From Comamonadaceae bacterium (lineage in GTDB: Bacteria; Pseudomonadota; Gammaproteobacteria; Burkholderiales; Burkholderiaceae_C): 6,380 nt of DNA. The notes beneath the pieces were generated by a model. The model was not told the origin of the DNA and searched no databases. It worked only from the letters and a program-made list of their open reading frames with translations. Both the position numbers and the translations under genes were made by a program. Within the stretch, counting starts at the first letter, position 1; every line of letters begins with the position of its first letter. The stretch covers positions 1 to 6,380 of the forward strand of contig CANHLD010000104.1 of the NCBI GenBank assembly GCA_947461325.1, read 5' to 3'. Shown in pieces: positions 5,548 through 6,380 of this stretch.

Positions 5548-6152
5548 AAGCAGATTCTTCCCTAGACACTGTTCACATCGGCATCGTATCCATCAGCGAC
5601 CGCGCTTCAAGCGGCGCTTACGAAGACAAAGGCTTACCCGCTTTGCGCGAGTGGCTGCAACAGGCTTTGCATAACCCGCTGGTGTTTGAAGAAAGATTGA
5701 TTCCGGATGAACAAGGCCTGATCAGCCAGACGCTTATCGACTTGGTAGATGCCAGTTGTTCGCTGGTGCTGACCACCGGCGGCACCGGCCCAGCCATTCG
5801 CGATGTCACGCCCGAAGCGACGCTGGCTGTCGCTGACAAGGAAATGCCGGGCTTTGGCGAGCAAATGCGCCAGATCAGCCTGCGTTTTGTGCCCACCGCC
5901 ATTCTGTCCAGGCAAGTCGCGGTGATTCGCGCCAACAGCCTGATCATCAACTTACCCGGCCAACCCAAGTCCATCACCGAAACATTGGGCGGCTTGAAAG
6001 ATTCGCAAGGCGCCCATGTGATTGACGGCATATTCGCAGCCGTGCCCTATTGCATCGATTTGATCGGCGGGCCATATATGCAAACTCGGGACGCGTTTTG
6101 CAAAGCTTTCCGGCCTAAGACTGCTGTGAGAGCCTACACACCGCCGGACTAA
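5544..6152 (+). CDS. mog: molybdopterin adenylyltransferase
   Basis: The 202-residue protein aligns by eye almost end to end with E. coli Mog (195 residues). It shows VSISDRASSGAYEDKG (15-30), LIPDEQ (52-57), TTGGTGPAIRDVTPEAT (77-93), MPGFGEQMRQIS (101-111), LSRQ (120-123) and NLPGQPKS (135-142). D55 and D87 correspond to the two aspartates known to be catalytic in E. coli Mog (D49 and D82). The enzyme adenylates molybdopterin to MPT-AMP in the cytoplasm, preparing it for molybdate insertion by MoeA. The short MoaB-like relatives lack the extended MPGFGEQMRQIS...PTAILSRQ block seen here, so Mog is the better call. Translation probably depends on coupling to yjgA through the ATGA overlap, as no Shine-Dalgarno is visible. 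No other molybdenum-cofactor gene is in the window. Confidence 0.96.
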   Translation: MKADSSLDTVHIGIVSISDRASSGAYEDKGLPALREWLQQALHNPLVFEERLIPDEQGLISQTLIDLVDASCSLVLTTGGTGPAIRDVTPEATLAVADKEMPGFGEQMRQISLRFVPTAILSRQVAVIRANSLIINLPGQPKSITETLGGLKDSQGAHVIDGIFAAVPYCIDLIGGPYMQTRDAFCKAFRPKTAVRAYTPPD

Positions 6153-6162
6153 GTCTCAGTCC
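6146..6162. terminator. small hairpin spanning the convergent mog and downstream stop codons
   Basis: GGACT (6146-6150) and AGTCC (6158-6162) form a 5-bp stem with a 7-nt loop. The mog TAA starts at the end of the left arm, and the opposing gene's stop (6156-6158 on -) enters the right arm. No real T-run follows on either strand, so termination activity is doubtful; the position is its main support. Confidence 0.22.
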
Positions 6163-6380
6163 TTGATCATTTGGAATTTCACCTGATCAATATCGAAATA
6201 CATTTTGTCGAAAAACAATTCAGTGGCATTCGAGCCGCTGCTGCTCAGCCGTAAATTCGCCGTTTGCGGACTGTTTATGACCGCGTCCTCTGGCGAATAA
6301 TTCAGTGTAGAGAACACGTATTTTTCCAGCGAGCGTAAAAAAACTGAAAACCCGGGCACATTGAGCTGCGCCGGGTCATC
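6156..6380 (-). CDS. unrecognised protein, C-terminal fragment (5' end beyond window)
   Basis: On the - strand the frame is open from the right edge to a TGA at 6158-6156 and gives the last 74 residues of a protein. A GTG at 6359 is in frame, but the frame continues upstream (D-D-P-A-Q-L-N before it), so it is more likely internal than a start. The fragment is polar and rich in Ser, Asn, Phe and Tyr, with S-S-S-G-S-N-A-T and a tail F-F-D-K-M-Y-F-D-I-D-Q-V-K-F-Q. The alternating hydrophobic pattern suggests beta strands. I see no membrane segment, catalytic motif or family signature and assign no function. The DNA is more AT-rich than its neighbours. It converges with mog with 3 bp between stops. 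Confidence 0.6.
   Translation of the reverse strand, partial: DDPAQLNVPGFSVFLRSLEKYVFSTLNYSPEDAVINSPQTANLRLSSSGSNATELFFDKMYFDIDQVKFQMIKD

Overview
The window reads as ordinary, compact chromosome from a betaproteobacterium of the order Burkholderiales, most likely Comamonadaceae-like. The evidence is the almost family-consensus bS21 sequence, the order flavoprotein–rpsU–GatB/YqeY, the pmbA/yjgA divergent pair, and moderately GC-rich DNA. The genus cannot be fixed from sequence reading alone. I found no mobile element, CRISPR array, tRNA, rRNA, phage gene or defence cassette, and nothing that amounts to an undescribed system.

Left part (1-2281, all + strand): the 3' tail of an alpha/beta-hydrolase gene overlaps by 4 nt a HI0933/YhiN-family flavoprotein gene. 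The last codons of the flavoprotein gene carry a strong sigma-70-type promoter (TTGGCA, 16 bp, TATAAT). This promoter drives rpsU (ribosomal protein bS21) through a leader of about 113 nt that has no evident Shine-Dalgarno sequence. A GC-rich hairpin with a T-tract follows rpsU. After it comes a GatB/YqeY-domain gene with a good GGAG ribosome binding site, probably expressed by read-through.

Middle (2345-4864): a PotG/PotA-type polyamine ABC transporter ATPase on +, with no permease or binding-protein gene in view, converges on pmbA/tldE on -. Their stop codons are 6 bp apart.

Right part (4865-6380): a 41-bp divergent intergenic region separates pmbA (-) from yjgA/darP (+), a 50S assembly factor. 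yjgA overlaps by 4 nt the molybdopterin adenylyltransferase gene mog. mog converges, 3 bp apart, on an unrecognised gene that enters from the right edge on the - strand.

Functionally the window is housekeeping: translation and ribosome assembly (rpsU, yjgA, possibly yqeY), peptide/protein processing (pmbA), polyamine uptake (potG) and molybdenum cofactor synthesis (mog). The points most worth a second look are regulatory: the promoter embedded in a stop codon, the SD-less rpsU leader, the rpsU-yqeY terminator with competing hairpin arms, and the overlapping divergent -10 elements.
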